The notes: generated by a model not told the origin, from the letters alone. A stretch of 64,000 bases of DNA from Candidatus Saccharicenans sp. (GCA_024653215.1 JANLFU010000001.1:124001-188000); one strand, 5' to 3'; shown: positions 49,191-60,289, numbered from the stretch's first letter. Numbers and translations: made by a program.

Positions 49191-52100
49191 TCAGGACTTC
49201 CTGCGGCTGAAATGATAATAGAAAATTGGAATCACCAGGAAGATGAACAGGGCCGAGGCGGTCAGCCCACCCAGGGTGGCCAGGGCCAGGCTGGACCAGA
49301 TCTGGCGCCGGCCGCTTTCCAGCTGTATCAGCAGCAGGGGAAGCAGTCCGAAGACCGTGGTGGCCGTGGTCATGAACACCGGCCGGATTCTCTCCCTGGT
49401 GCCCTTGATGACCGCTTCCACCAGGTTCAACCCGGAACTCTTCCTGGTGTAATTGATGTGGTCGACCAGGATGATGGCGTTGTTGACCACGATTCCGGCC
49501 AGGAGGATCAATCCGATGTAAGCCGAAGAGTCGAAGGGATAACCGGCAATGACGAAAGCCAGGAAGACACCGGCCAGAGACAGGGGAACCGCCAGCATGA
49601 CTATGAAAGGCTGGATGAATGACTCGTAGAGGGCGGCCAGGATGACAAAGATGATGGCCAGGGCGGCCAGCAGCCCGAACTGGAGCTGGGATTTTTCCTC
49701 GGTGGTCATAAAGTAGCCGTATTCCATGGTAGCGGTAAAACCCGGCGGCAGGCTGAGAGAAGAAAAAATAGCCTTGCGGTAATTTTCGGCAGCCTTGTAG
49801 GGCCCCTTGAATTCCCACATGACCGTCATCTGGAATTGCTGGTTTTCCCTATAGATTGAGCCGGGTATCTGCTTTTCTTCCAGGGCCAGCAGGTCCCTGA
49901 CCTGGAGCTGCTCTCCGGACGGGGAGACCAGCAGCATCTCCAGCAGCCGGTTGAGCTCCTGGTTCTCGGCTTCGGGAAACTTGATTTCGATAAGCCTTTC
50001 CTTCCCCTGGATGACGGCCTGGAGCCTGAGGCCGAAGGTTCCGCGAACCATGCTCTGCAGCTGGTAGAAAACATAATTGGGGTCAAGGTTGTACCTGGCC
50101 AGGGCTTCTTCCTTGATCCTGAGCACGTACTCGGTCGAGGTGACGTCGCCCCAGTAGTACTGCCCGGTGATGGACTTGATTTCGCCCACCCTGGGATTCC
50201 GCCTGAGCCTGGTCTCCAGGTCAGAAGCGATGTCCTGGAGCTTTTTCAGGTTGTAGCCGTAGATTCTAATGTAGGAATCCAGGTAGCGGCCGGCGCTCAT
50301 GGCCGAATAGTAGCCCTGGGGGTCAAAGCCATAGACACCGATGCTAACCCCGGCAAAGTTGGTGGCCAGCCTGATGAGCTCGTCTTTCAGGATGTAGGGA
50401 TGGGCCGAGAGTTCCACCTCGGGCGGGAAGGTTATGTCCAGGAAGCCCCGTTCGCTGAAGACCTGGCTGTTGACCTGTTTTTCGCAGGGGTAGGCCAGGG
50501 CCCTGTCTTCGAATTTCCGGATGAGCTCGTCGGTGGCCTCGATTCTGGTCCCGGCCGGCATGGTAACTGAAACGTTAAGCCGGTCCCGGGAATACCAGCG
50601 GAAAAATTCTCCGATGGTCACGTTTTTCCTGAAAGTCCGGTAGCTGCCGAAGGTGATGAGCCCGATTATCAGCAGGATTTCCACCGGGTGCTTCAGGCTG
50701 AAGCGGAGAATTTTTTCAAAGACAGAAAAGAAACGGCTGCCCGGCTTTTTCTTTCTCAGGAACAGCAGGCGCGGGCTGAGAGCAGGGATCAGGGAAAAGG
50801 AGACCAGGAGCGAGGTGGTAAGAGCCAGGGACATGACTATCCCCAGCGGCAGGTAATAGATCCGCAGCCTGCCCTGGAAAAACGGGAAACAGAAAAACAC
50901 CCCGATCGTGGTCAGGGTGGAGGCCAGCACCGGAGTAATGACCTGGCGGGCTCCTTCCACCGCGGCTTCCTTCGGTTCCAGGCCGGACTCCCTGAGCCTG
51001 AGGATGTTTTCAAAAACCACGATGGAGTTGTCGACAAAAATCCCAAAACCCAGGGCCAGGGCTCCCAGGGTCAGCATGTTCAGGGAAATCTTGAAAAGGT
51101 AGATGAAATTGAAGGATATAACTGCCGAAAAGATAACCGAGGACAGGATCAGGAGCGAAGGCGATAGCCTCCTGATGATGATGAAAATCATCAGGAAGAT
51201 GATCAGGGTGATAACCGCGGCCAGCAGGTAGAGATGGCGGAGGTTATCCAGAATTTCCTGGCTTTCGTCATCAACCACCCGGAAAATCAGGTCGGCGGGC
51301 AGGTTCTTCTTAACCTGTTCCAGCCGGTTCTTGACCTCCCTGGCTACCTTCAGAGTGTTTTTGCCCTTTTCCTTGAGGACCCGGAGCATGATGGTGGGCT
51401 GACCGTTTATCCGGTTCAGGTGAAAAATCTCGGCATATTCCAGGCTGATGGTGGCCACATCCTTCACTCTGACCGGGACCGGGCCCTGGTGGCGGATTAT
51501 CAATTCACCCAGGTCCCGGGTGTCGACGGGAGCCATGGCCACCCGCAGCAGGTATTCTTCCCGGTCTTTCTGGACCCTGGCCGACGGGTAAACCTCGAGG
51601 GCCTGGACCAGGGCCTGGACAATCATGTAGGGATGAAGACCCAGGTCCCTTAGTTTTTTCTGGTCGAGGGTCAGGCGGAGGTTGAGGTCTGAACCCCCGC
51701 TGACCTCAACTTTGGAAACGCCGTTAATCGACCCCAGCCCTATTTCCAGCCGGTCCTTGACGATTTCCCGGAGGGTCTGCAGAGGATAATTGCCGGAGAT
51801 GGTGTAGGTAAGGAAGGGCCTGACCCTGAAATCTTCGGGAATGTAAGGTTCAACCACCGGCTTGACCCCGTAGGGGAGCTCCGGCAGGACCCGGCCGATG
51901 GCCTCTCTCAGGGCCAGGTTGGCGAATTCCAGGTTGACCCTGGGGTCGAATTCAATGGTCAGCCGGCAGGAGCCAATGTTGCTGGTGGAGCTGATCTTGC
52001 GAATTCCCCTGACAGTCAGGGCGGCCTCTTCCAGGATGGCCGTGACCTGGGTCTGCATGACCTCGGGCGAGGCCCCGGGCCAGGAGGCGGACAGGTCAAC

Positions 52101-52223
52101 CCGGGGAAATTCCTCCTGTGGGGCCAGTTCCAGCGGAATGTGGAACAGGGAATAAAGACCGAGGGCCAGCAGGGCCAGGTAGACCATCAGGGTGGCCACC
52201 GGTCGCTCTATGAAGAATCTCAT
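49191..52223 (-). CDS. RND efflux transporter permease (second of two tandem)
   Basis: MRFFIERPVATLMVYLALLALGLYSL; GFGIFVDNSIVVFENI; AGIVVNNAIILVDHINYTR. Confidence 0.93.
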   Translation of the reverse strand: MRFFIERPVATLMVYLALLALGLYSLFHIPLELAPQEEFPRVDLSASWPGASPEVMQTQVTAILEEAALTVRGIRKISSTSNIGSCRLTIEFDPRVNLEFANLALREAIGRVLPELPYGVKPVVEPYIPEDFRVRPFLTYTISGNYPLQTLREIVKDRLEIGLGSINGVSKVEVSGGSDLNLRLTLDQKKLRDLGLHPYMIVQALVQALEVYPSARVQKDREEYLLRVAMAPVDTRDLGELIIRHQGPVPVRVKDVATISLEYAEIFHLNRINGQPTIMLRVLKEKGKNTLKVAREVKNRLEQVKKNLPADLIFRVVDDESQEILDNLRHLYLLAAVITLIIFLMIFIIIRRLSPSLLILSSVIFSAVISFNFIYLFKISLNMLTLGALALGFGIFVDNSIVVFENILRLRESGLEPKEAAVEGARQVITPVLASTLTTIGVFFCFPFFQGRLRIYYLPLGIVMSLALTTSLLVSFSLIPALSPRLLFLRKKKPGSRFFSVFEKILRFSLKHPVEILLIIGLITFGSYRTFRKNVTIGEFFRWYSRDRLNVSVTMPAGTRIEATDELIRKFEDRALAYPCEKQVNSQVFSERGFLDITFPPEVELSAHPYILKDELIRLATNFAGVSIGVYGFDPQGYYSAMSAGRYLDSYIRIYGYNLKKLQDIASDLETRLRRNPRVGEIKSITGQYYWGDVTSTEYVLRIKEEALARYNLDPNYVFYQLQSMVRGTFGLRLQAVIQGKERLIEIKFPEAENQELNRLLEMLLVSPSGEQLQVRDLLALEEKQIPGSIYRENQQFQMTVMWEFKGPYKAAENYRKAIFSSLSLPPGFTATMEYGYFMTTEEKSQLQFGLLAALAIIFVILAALYESFIQPFIVMLAVPLSLAGVFLAFVIAGYPFDSSAYIGLILLAGIVVNNAIILVDHINYTRKSSGLNLVEAVIKGTRERIRPVFMTTATTVFGLLPLLLIQLESGRRQIWSSLALATLGGLTASALFIFLVIPIFYYHFSRRKS

Positions 52224-52244
52224 CTTGGCTCAACCAGTAACGAT

Positions 52245-55200
52245 TCAGGCTTCCCGCCTTCTGAGCCTGGTCTCCACAAATTCGTAAAGAACCGGAATGA
52301 GGACCAGGGTCAGAAAGAGCGAAGAGGTCAGTCCGCCGATGACGGCTATGGCCAGCGGCCGCAGCAGTTCGGCTCCGCGGCCCAGGCCCAGGGCCATGGG
52401 AATCAGCCCGGCCACCGTGCTCAGGGTCGACATCATGATCGGCCGCAGACGGGTGGCCGTTCCTTCCACCACCGCCCGGCGCAGGGGGTGTCCCTCGCGC
52501 CGGAGCTGGTTGATGTAATCTATCTCCACTATGGCGTTGTTGACCACGATCCCCACCAGGACCACCACCCCGATCAGGGAGATGACGTTCAGGCTCTGCC
52601 CGGTCGCCAGCAGCAGGACAACAGTTCCTACTAATCCCATCGGAATAGTAAACATTATCAGGAACGGGTGGAGCAGGGACTCGAACTGGGCGGCCATGAT
52701 CATGTAAATCAAAACCACGGCCATCAGGAAAGCCAGGAGCAGCGAGCGGAAGCTGGTGGCCATTTCCTCTCTCTCGCCGCCGAACAGGATGCGGTATTCG
52801 GCCGGCAGGTTCATCTGCTGGATCAGGCCCTGGATCTCCGGCACCACCCGGCTGAACTTCCGGCCCCGGAGGTTGGCCGTGATCAGGATTTCCCGTTCCT
52901 GGTTTTCCCGCCTGATTTCATTCAGCCCCTCCACCAGCTCGTAGCTGACCAGCTCCCGCAGCGGGATGAGCGACTGGCCGAAAGGATAGAAAGAGTCGAG
53001 CACCCGGTCGACCGTCTTCCTGGATTCCGGCTCCAGCCAGACCCTGACGTCGTATTTCTTTTCCATTTCCCGGTACTTGGTGGCCAGCGTTCCCCTGATG
53101 GCCTGGACCAGGAAGCTGGCCAGCTCTCCGGGCGAAAGGTTGGGATAGCGGGCCAGGGCCTCACGGTTTATTTTTAGAAGGAGTTGAGGTTTTCCCTTTT
53201 GCAGGTTGAGGTTGACGTCGGTCAGTCCAGGAACGGCCCGCAATTTCCCGGCAAACTCCTGGGCCATCCGCCGCAGGATGTCCATGTTCTGACCCTTGAC
53301 CTTGAGCACGATCTGGCCTGAGGTCAGGGCCAGGAATTCGCCCAGGGTGGTCTGCTCCCGGCTGACGGAATAGGACAGTTCCGGGAAACCGGACAGGTAT
53401 TTCCTGGTACCGGCCATCAGACCCTCAAGTGCCCTGGAATTCCTGGCTTCAACCGTCACCACCGCCGAATTGACCGAGACATCCGGGCGGAAGGATTCGC
53501 TGCTGGAAATTATTCCTACCTGGGAAAAAACTCTCCGGCAATCAGGTTGCTGGCGCAGCCAGTTTTCAACCAGCGAAACGATTTCTTCGGTCTGGGGCAG
53601 TGAATATTCGGCCGGGGTCTTCAGGCTGAGGTTAAAACTCGAGGTCCTGATGGGCGGCATCAGTTCCCGCGGCAGAACCAGGCCCAGTACCAGGATCAGC
53701 GAGAAAAGAACTGCGGTCAGGTAGAAGGTGGTTTTCTTGTGGTCGAGTGACCAGTTCAAAAAGAGGGAATGCCGGTCCACGAATTTCTGGTAGTTCCGGT
53801 TAAAGGACCGGAAGATGGCCTCAAAAACGGGTTTCAGCAGGCCTGAGATTAAGCCTAAGATGCGGCCGAGAACCCAGCCAACTCCTCTGGCCGCCGTGAC
53901 CAGCAACCAGGATAGAAGCAAGACCAGGTTGTATAGTACGAACTTGAGACCAAGCCAGGGATAGAACCACCAGCCCTTTACTCCAGCTTCGGTCTGAATT
54001 TTCCTGAAGCCAAGGAAATTGAAGCGGGGCAGGATTCTGTCCGGCCAGGACATCAATCTTTGGCGCGAGGCCAGCATCGGCAGCAGGGTGACCGAGACCA
54101 AAAGGGCCGAAAGCAGGGTATAGGTCACGGTCAGGGCCGTGTCCCTGAACAGCTGCCCGGCCAGGCCTTTGACATAGATCACCGGCAGAAAAACCACGAT
54201 GGTGGTCAGGACCGAAGCCACCACCGGGCTGATAACCTCGCGGGTGCCCAGGCTGGCCGCCTCCCTGACCGGCTTTCCCAGCTGGCGGTGCCGGAAGATG
54301 TTTTCCGAGACCACCACGGCCGTATCGTCCAGCATGCCCACTCCCAGGGCCAGGCCTCCCAGCGACATCAGGTTCAGCGTGATGTCGCGGAGAAAAAGAA
54401 TGTTAAAAACTCCGATGATGGAGATGGGGATGACCGTCCCTATGATCAGCGGCGACTTCCATTCCTGCAGAAAAATCAGCAGGGTCAGGAAGGCCAGGAT
54501 GGCCCCCTGGATAATCTCTTCCCTGGTGGAGTCTATGGCGCTCTGAATATAGCCGGCCTGCTCGGAAATGACCTCGAGATTTATCTCCGGGTTTTCTTTC
54601 CTGATTTGCTCTATGACTTCCCTGGCGGCCCGGGTGACCTTGACCGTGTTGGCCCCGTATTCTTTTCTGACCAGCAGCCCGATGCTGTCCAGCCCGTTCA
54701 ACCGGGTGGTTCCCTCCCGTTCCTTGATGGTGTCAACCACCCGGCCGATATGCTTTAACAGGACCACGCCCCCGTCCCCGGTAAACTTGACCGGGATGTC
54801 TTCAATTTGGCCGACCCGGCTGAACTCTCCGGCGATCCTGAGAGAATAGATGAATTTTCCCTTGAGAATGGTCCCGCCCTGCAGGCTGCGGTTAAAACTG
54901 GCTATTTTCTGTGAGATAGTCTCAATGTTCAGGCCGTAAGCGGCCAGCTTTTCCGGGTCCACCTCCACCTGGATTTCTCTTTCCACCCCGCCGGTGATTT
55001 CCACCGCGGCAATTCCTTCAATCTGCTCCAGCCTGGGCTTGATCATCTCCTCGGCCAGTTCCTTGAGTTCCAGCAGGCTACGCTCCCCGGTCAGGGCCAG
55101 GGTCATGATGGGACTGCTCTGGGGGTCGAGCGAGATGATGACCGGCTTTTCGCAGCCCTCGGGCAGGCTGTCCCGGGCCGAGTCCAGCCGCTCCCGGGTG

Positions 55201-55520
55201 TGGAGCAGGGCAAAGTCCATGTCGGTGCCCCAGGTAAACTCCAGGCTGATAAAGGAAAAACCCTCCTTGGACACGGATTCCACCCGGCGCAACCCGGGAA
55301 TCCGGCTGACCGAGGTTTCCAGGGGCACGGTGACCAGAATTTCCACTTCTTCCGGGGCCACTCCCGGATACTGGGTGATGACCGACAGGCGCGGATAACT
55401 GATGGAAGGAAGAAGGTCGATGCTGAGATGACCGAGAGAGACCACCCCCAGCAGAATGATGGCGGTAAAAAACATCAGGGTGGTGACCGGTCGCTCTATG
55501 GAAAATCTGGCGGGGTTCAT
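52245..55520 (-). CDS. RND efflux transporter permease (first of two tandem)
   Basis: FSIERPVTTLMFFTAIILLGVVSLGHL; GVGMLDDTAVVVSENIFRH; VGIVVNNAIVEIDYINQLR. Confidence 0.93.
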   Translation of the reverse strand: MNPARFSIERPVTTLMFFTAIILLGVVSLGHLSIDLLPSISYPRLSVITQYPGVAPEEVEILVTVPLETSVSRIPGLRRVESVSKEGFSFISLEFTWGTDMDFALLHTRERLDSARDSLPEGCEKPVIISLDPQSSPIMTLALTGERSLLELKELAEEMIKPRLEQIEGIAAVEITGGVEREIQVEVDPEKLAAYGLNIETISQKIASFNRSLQGGTILKGKFIYSLRIAGEFSRVGQIEDIPVKFTGDGGVVLLKHIGRVVDTIKEREGTTRLNGLDSIGLLVRKEYGANTVKVTRAAREVIEQIRKENPEINLEVISEQAGYIQSAIDSTREEIIQGAILAFLTLLIFLQEWKSPLIIGTVIPISIIGVFNILFLRDITLNLMSLGGLALGVGMLDDTAVVVSENIFRHRQLGKPVREAASLGTREVISPVVASVLTTIVVFLPVIYVKGLAGQLFRDTALTVTYTLLSALLVSVTLLPMLASRQRLMSWPDRILPRFNFLGFRKIQTEAGVKGWWFYPWLGLKFVLYNLVLLLSWLLVTAARGVGWVLGRILGLISGLLKPVFEAIFRSFNRNYQKFVDRHSLFLNWSLDHKKTTFYLTAVLFSLILVLGLVLPRELMPPIRTSSFNLSLKTPAEYSLPQTEEIVSLVENWLRQQPDCRRVFSQVGIISSSESFRPDVSVNSAVVTVEARNSRALEGLMAGTRKYLSGFPELSYSVSREQTTLGEFLALTSGQIVLKVKGQNMDILRRMAQEFAGKLRAVPGLTDVNLNLQKGKPQLLLKINREALARYPNLSPGELASFLVQAIRGTLATKYREMEKKYDVRVWLEPESRKTVDRVLDSFYPFGQSLIPLRELVSYELVEGLNEIRRENQEREILITANLRGRKFSRVVPEIQGLIQQMNLPAEYRILFGGEREEMATSFRSLLLAFLMAVVLIYMIMAAQFESLLHPFLIMFTIPMGLVGTVVLLLATGQSLNVISLIGVVVLVGIVVNNAIVEIDYINQLRREGHPLRRAVVEGTATRLRPIMMSTLSTVAGLIPMALGLGRGAELLRPLAIAVIGGLTSSLFLTLVLIPVLYEFVETRLRRREA

Positions 55521-55545
55521 GGTCACTTCTCCCGCTTCGGGTTCG

Positions 55546-56790
55546 TCATTCCACCACCCGGACGGGCGAGTCATGGGCCAGCGTCAGGTGTCCCTCGACG
55601 ATGACCTGTTCCCCTTCCTTAACCCCGTCCAGTACTTCCACGAACTGCTCGTTTTCTTCCCCGGTCTGGATGTAACGCCACTTGGCCAGGCCATTTTCTA
55701 TTACGAAGACCAGCGGCCGGCCACCCCGGACCAGGACTGCTGCCTGTGGCACGAGCAGCCGGCCGGGGAAAACCTCGGAAACTATTTCTACCTCGGCATG
55801 CATGCCAGGCTTTATTTCTCCAGATGGATTATCCAGGTGGATGAAAACACTGCAGGTCTTTTCCGTCGGGCTGACCAGGGGACTGATGGCCGCTACCCGG
55901 CCTCGAAAGACCTTTCCCGGGTAAGCCGAGAAACGGACATCGGCTTCCCGGCCGATTTTTATCTTGCCGATCAGGGTCTCCAGGACCTTGGCTTCAATTT
56001 TAAGCTGGCTGAGGTCGACTACGGTACATATTTCCCGCCCAATTTCGATGTTCTCTCCCGGAGCTACTTTTATCAGGGTGACCACCCCGGAAAATGGGGC
56101 GGTGATCCTGGTCTTTTCCAGTTCCATCCTGGCTCTCTTGACGCTGACCTCGGCCTGGGTCAGTCCCTTGGAAGCGGCGATTATTTCATCCCTCTTAAGG
56201 CCGCTGCCGATCAGGGCCAGCTCATATTCGCGGCGGGCCCTGTCCAGCTCGGCCTGGCTTATTCGGCCCTCACTGTGGGCAGCCTCGGCCTGGAGGAAGG
56301 TTTCCTCCGCTTTTTTAAGCTTTTCCAGGTCTTCCGGGTTCCCGCTGAGGTCGGGCTGCTGGAAAAAACGGTCCAGTAACAGCTCTGACAGGGCTTTAAG
56401 CCGGGTGGCTTCGTCCTGCTCCAGTTGCAACCGGTAGGGAGTGTCATCCAGCTCGGCCAGGACTTGTCCCGCCCGCACCGCCTGGCCTTCCTGGATGTTG
56501 AGCTTTTTAAGCACTCCCTTGACCTCGGCCTTCAAGACAACTTTTCTCTCGGTGAAGACTTCGCCCGGAGACTTTATCCTTTTTTCCAGGTCGGACACCC
56601 GGGCCGTGGCTACCTTAACCGGCAGGGGAGCGGTGGACTGGGACTCTGTGGCTGCGGTAGCCGAAGCGGATTCACTGCCGCCAGAACTTCCCCCGGACTT
56701 TTTCCTTAAAAGCAGCCAGGCACCCAGGGCCAGGGCAAGAATGATTATAATGATAAGCGTGATGACCAGGGGCTTTGAACTTTTGCTCAT
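55546..56790 (-). CDS. RND efflux periplasmic adaptor subunit (HlyD/MFP)
   Basis: Single N-terminal TM; VKGVLKKLNIQEGQAVRAGQVLAELDDTPYRLQLEQ; APFSGVVTLIKVAPGENIEIG. Confidence 0.92.
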   Translation of the reverse strand: MSKSSKPLVITLIIIIILALALGAWLLLRKKSGGSSGGSESASATAATESQSTAPLPVKVATARVSDLEKRIKSPGEVFTERKVVLKAEVKGVLKKLNIQEGQAVRAGQVLAELDDTPYRLQLEQDEATRLKALSELLLDRFFQQPDLSGNPEDLEKLKKAEETFLQAEAAHSEGRISQAELDRARREYELALIGSGLKRDEIIAASKGLTQAEVSVKRARMELEKTRITAPFSGVVTLIKVAPGENIEIGREICTVVDLSQLKIEAKVLETLIGKIKIGREADVRFSAYPGKVFRGRVAAISPLVSPTEKTCSVFIHLDNPSGEIKPGMHAEVEIVSEVFPGRLLVPQAAVLVRGGRPLVFVIENGLAKWRYIQTGEENEQFVEVLDGVKEGEQVIVEGHLTLAHDSPVRVVE

Positions 56791-57088
56791 TTTTTCCGCC
56801 TGTAGCCAATTTAAATTTACATTACTTTAAAACGACGTAAAAAGTCAAAAAGTTATCTCACGGGTTTCGGCCGGGACGGCCGCCGGAATTTATCCGGCAA
56901 ATGAGATTTTTTTGCCGAAAATGGATATAATATCCGCTCCTGGTGTTTCGGCAGTGCTTATCTGGATGCCAGGTTGCTGCCGGAGGCTGTGCATCTGTTT
57001 TGCCCGGTTGTAGTTTATAATAATTGATAAAGCGGGCCGGTCGCACCAGACCGGGGCCTGCCTGGAAATAATGTCAGGAAGGTTAAGC

Positions 57089-60000
57089 ATGAAATCTGGA
57101 AAGGGAAAACCGGTAACCGGAGGACGGGTTTTCGGGTTGGTTGGCCTGGTGGCTTCGGCTGCGGTCCTGGCCGCTCTTATTCTGATGGGGTTCAGGACTG
57201 TTTCGAACGTACCGGCAAATGAAAAACCCGTCCCGACTCCCCGGGTGGCCCTGGCCGGGATTTCTCTTCCCTTTGTGCCAAATGAAGGACAATGGGATAA
57301 CCAGCTGAAGTTTCGGGCAGACCTGTTCACCGGGGCCCTGGCCGTGACCGACCGGGAATTGATATTCAGCCTGCTGTCTTTCGACCAAGGTCAAGCTGAA
57401 GTCAAGGCCGGGGATACCGATCTTCCGGAAGATGCTCAGAACAGGGCCCGGCTCCTGGTCTTCAAGGAGAGATTCCTGAGCGCTAATGGACAACCGGCAG
57501 TTTTTGCCCTGTCAGGCAAGCAGCCGGCTGGTACCAGGGTAGCCTATTTCCGCGGGCAGAATTCAGGTTCCTGGAAGAGCAGGCTTGCCGGCTATAATTA
57601 CCTCGGATTGGGCGAAATTTATCCGGGAATAGAAGTTGAGCTCCGGGCCTCGGGCGGGAACGTCGAGAAGTTCTTCTACCTGCGCCCGGGCTCCAGGGTT
57701 CAGGACATAAATGTTAAGGTTGAAGGAGTGGAAGCTCTCAGCCTTTCAGACGATGGCCACCTGGTTCTTCACACGGCGGCCGGACCGCTGGAGATGGTTA
57801 AACCGGTGGGTTACCAGGAAATTGATGGCCGGCGGGAATACGTGGAGGTGGCCTACGAGGTCCGGACCCGGGAGGAGTACGGGTTCAAAATCTGCGGTGC
57901 TTACAACCCGGATTATACCCTGGTCATCGACCCGGCCCTGAGCACTCTCAGCGCCTCCACTTATATCGGAGGTACGGGTAATGACCGTGGCTACTGCGTT
58001 GGCGTTAACGCTGAAGGCCAGGTCTATGTGGCCGGCTATACCGTATCCGTTCTTCAATCCGATTTTCCAACCACCACCGGCGTCATAGATACTTCAGCCA
58101 ACGGAAGCTTCGATATTTTCGTTTCCAGGCTCAACAATTCCCTGACCCAGCTTGAGGCTTCCACCTATCTGGGCGGCCAGGGAGCCGATTATGTCAACGG
58201 AATGAGCATCGATGGAGAAGGCAATGTATATCTTACCGGTATTACTTCCTCCCGGGATTTCCCGGTAACTACCGGGGCTTTCCAGACCCAGTACCGGGGC
58301 GGAGAGTATGATGCTTTTGTGGTCAAGATTGCCCCCAACCTGGACCTGCTGCTGGGCGGAACTTACCTCGGCGGAAGCGGGACAGATTACTCGGCAGCCC
58401 TGGCCCTGCTGCCTGCCCAAAATGCCGTGGTGATTGGTGGCATGACAGATTCAGCCAATTTTCCGGTCACCGAAGGAACTTACAGCACCAGCCTTAGTGG
58501 TGGCCAGGATGCTTTTGTGGCCATCCTCGGCGGCGGACTGGATAGCCTGGTCGCGGCTACCTTCATCGGTGGCGGGGATTATGACATAGCCTCGGCCGTT
58601 TCGGTCGATGGCCTCGGTCATTTCTGGGTGGCCGGGCGCACCCGGTCGGCGAATTTTCCAGTGACTGCCGGCGCTTTTGACGGAACTTATAACGGAGACT
58701 ATGACGGATTCGTGCTGCATCTCAGCCCGATGCTTGACTTTATATATTCTTCAACCTATATCGGGGGCAGCGGGGCCGATTACCTTTATGCTCTGGCTCT
58801 TGACGGGGCGGTCAACCCGGCTGTTTATGTCGCCGGATACACCAGCAGCAGCGACTTCCCGGTCACCGAGGGTGCTTATGACACCACCTTTGCCGGTTTG
58901 ACCGATATCTTTGTCAGCAAGTTTGACAGCTCCCTGGGTTCTCTCATTGGCTCCACTTTCGTGGGCGGGGTGTCTGATGACCGCTGCCGGGCCCTGGTGG
59001 TGGACAACCGCGGAAATCCTTACCTGGCCGGCTGGACCAGGTCGGCCGGTTATCCAATAACCATCAACACCTACGACCCAAGCCACAACGGCGGCTGGGA
59101 TGCCGTGGTCACCAAGCTATCGGTCAAGCTGGGCGCGGTTCTGGCCTCCACCTTTCTCGGCGGGGCGGCCGATGACCTGGCTTACGGCCTGGCCCTTGAT
59201 GGTCAGGGGAATGTCTATGTAACCGGCTATACTCAATCTTCGGCTTTCCCGGTGACCGATGAAACCTATGACAAGGAAATCAGCGGAACCGACGTGTTTG
59301 TGGCCAGGTTTGCCGCAGTCGGCAGCTACGAGCTCACAGTCAGCAGGGCCGGGACAGGCAGCGGACTGGTCAGCAGCCAGGACGGCGGAATAGATTGCGG
59401 GTCCGATTGCTCGGAATCGTACGATGAAGGATATACTGTTACCCTGACCGCCACCCCGGGCGAGGGCTCGGTCTTTGGCGGCTGGAGCGGGGATGTGACT
59501 GGCCCTGATAATCCCATCAAGATTGTCATGGATTCTGACAAATCGATTACGGCCAAGTTCGTCCCGGCCGAAGATACCTATACCCTGACCGTGCTCAAGT
59601 CGGGCCCGGGCAATGGCACCGTGACCAGCGAGGATGAAGAAATAAACTGCGGTGAAGTCTGCTCGGCCACCTACCCGGCCGGAACCCTGGTGAAATTGAC
59701 TGCCACCCCGGATGAGTTCTCCGGTTTTGACAGCTGGCAGGGAGATATTTCCGGCACAACCAAGACCATCAGCTTCATAATGGACGGCGATAAAACGGCC
59801 GTGGCCGTCTTCGGGCCATATCCGCTGGCCGACCTGACCGGGGAATGGAGCAGCCTGAAAGTATCCCGGTTCCTGGGCCAGACCATAATCCTGAGCGGTT
59901 TCCTGAAGATGATCAATGACGGCGACGGGGAACTTAAAGGTAATTATAAGATAGCTTATTATCTGTCACCGGACGGCCAGAGCCTGGGAACACTGCTGGA

Positions 60001-60268
60001 AACGAGGAGTCTCAGTTACAATCTGACGGCTGATTCCACCCGGCTGCTCACCTTTGTCAAATATCTCAGCCAGAACCTGAACCCGGTGGGCAAGTACCTG
60101 ATAGCGGTGATGGATGTGGACAACGAGATAGAGGAAAAGAACGAAGACAATAACCGCGTGGTCTACGGGCCAATTACCATGTCTACCGGGAGCGGGACGG
60201 GAGAACAGGAACAGCGGCTGGAATTGAAAAAACTGTCTGAGGCCGTCAAGAATAAGCTGGGGAAATAA
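57089..60268 (+). CDS. Secreted SBBP-repeat beta-propeller protein with two bacterial-repeat (InlB-B-like) modules and CARDB-like C-terminus
   Basis: Repeated STYIGGxGxDxxxxVxVDxxGNVYVAGYTxSxDFPVTxGAY; two CGxxCSxxYxxGxxVxLTATP modules; EEKNEDNNRVVYGPI. Confidence 0.88.
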   Translation: MKSGKGKPVTGGRVFGLVGLVASAAVLAALILMGFRTVSNVPANEKPVPTPRVALAGISLPFVPNEGQWDNQLKFRADLFTGALAVTDRELIFSLLSFDQGQAEVKAGDTDLPEDAQNRARLLVFKERFLSANGQPAVFALSGKQPAGTRVAYFRGQNSGSWKSRLAGYNYLGLGEIYPGIEVELRASGGNVEKFFYLRPGSRVQDINVKVEGVEALSLSDDGHLVLHTAAGPLEMVKPVGYQEIDGRREYVEVAYEVRTREEYGFKICGAYNPDYTLVIDPALSTLSASTYIGGTGNDRGYCVGVNAEGQVYVAGYTVSVLQSDFPTTTGVIDTSANGSFDIFVSRLNNSLTQLEASTYLGGQGADYVNGMSIDGEGNVYLTGITSSRDFPVTTGAFQTQYRGGEYDAFVVKIAPNLDLLLGGTYLGGSGTDYSAALALLPAQNAVVIGGMTDSANFPVTEGTYSTSLSGGQDAFVAILGGGLDSLVAATFIGGGDYDIASAVSVDGLGHFWVAGRTRSANFPVTAGAFDGTYNGDYDGFVLHLSPMLDFIYSSTYIGGSGADYLYALALDGAVNPAVYVAGYTSSSDFPVTEGAYDTTFAGLTDIFVSKFDSSLGSLIGSTFVGGVSDDRCRALVVDNRGNPYLAGWTRSAGYPITINTYDPSHNGGWDAVVTKLSVKLGAVLASTFLGGAADDLAYGLALDGQGNVYVTGYTQSSAFPVTDETYDKEISGTDVFVARFAAVGSYELTVSRAGTGSGLVSSQDGGIDCGSDCSESYDEGYTVTLTATPGEGSVFGGWSGDVTGPDNPIKIVMDSDKSITAKFVPAEDTYTLTVLKSGPGNGTVTSEDEEINCGEVCSATYPAGTLVKLTATPDEFSGFDSWQGDISGTTKTISFIMDGDKTAVAVFGPYPLADLTGEWSSLKVSRFLGQTIILSGFLKMINDGDGELKGNYKIAYYLSPDGQSLGTLLETRSLSYNLTADSTRLLTFVKYLSQNLNPVGKYLIAVMDVDNEIEEKNEDNNRVVYGPITMSTGSGTGEQEQRLELKKLSEAVKNKLGK

Positions 60269-60289
60269 GGAATTATCGTGGAGGCCAGG

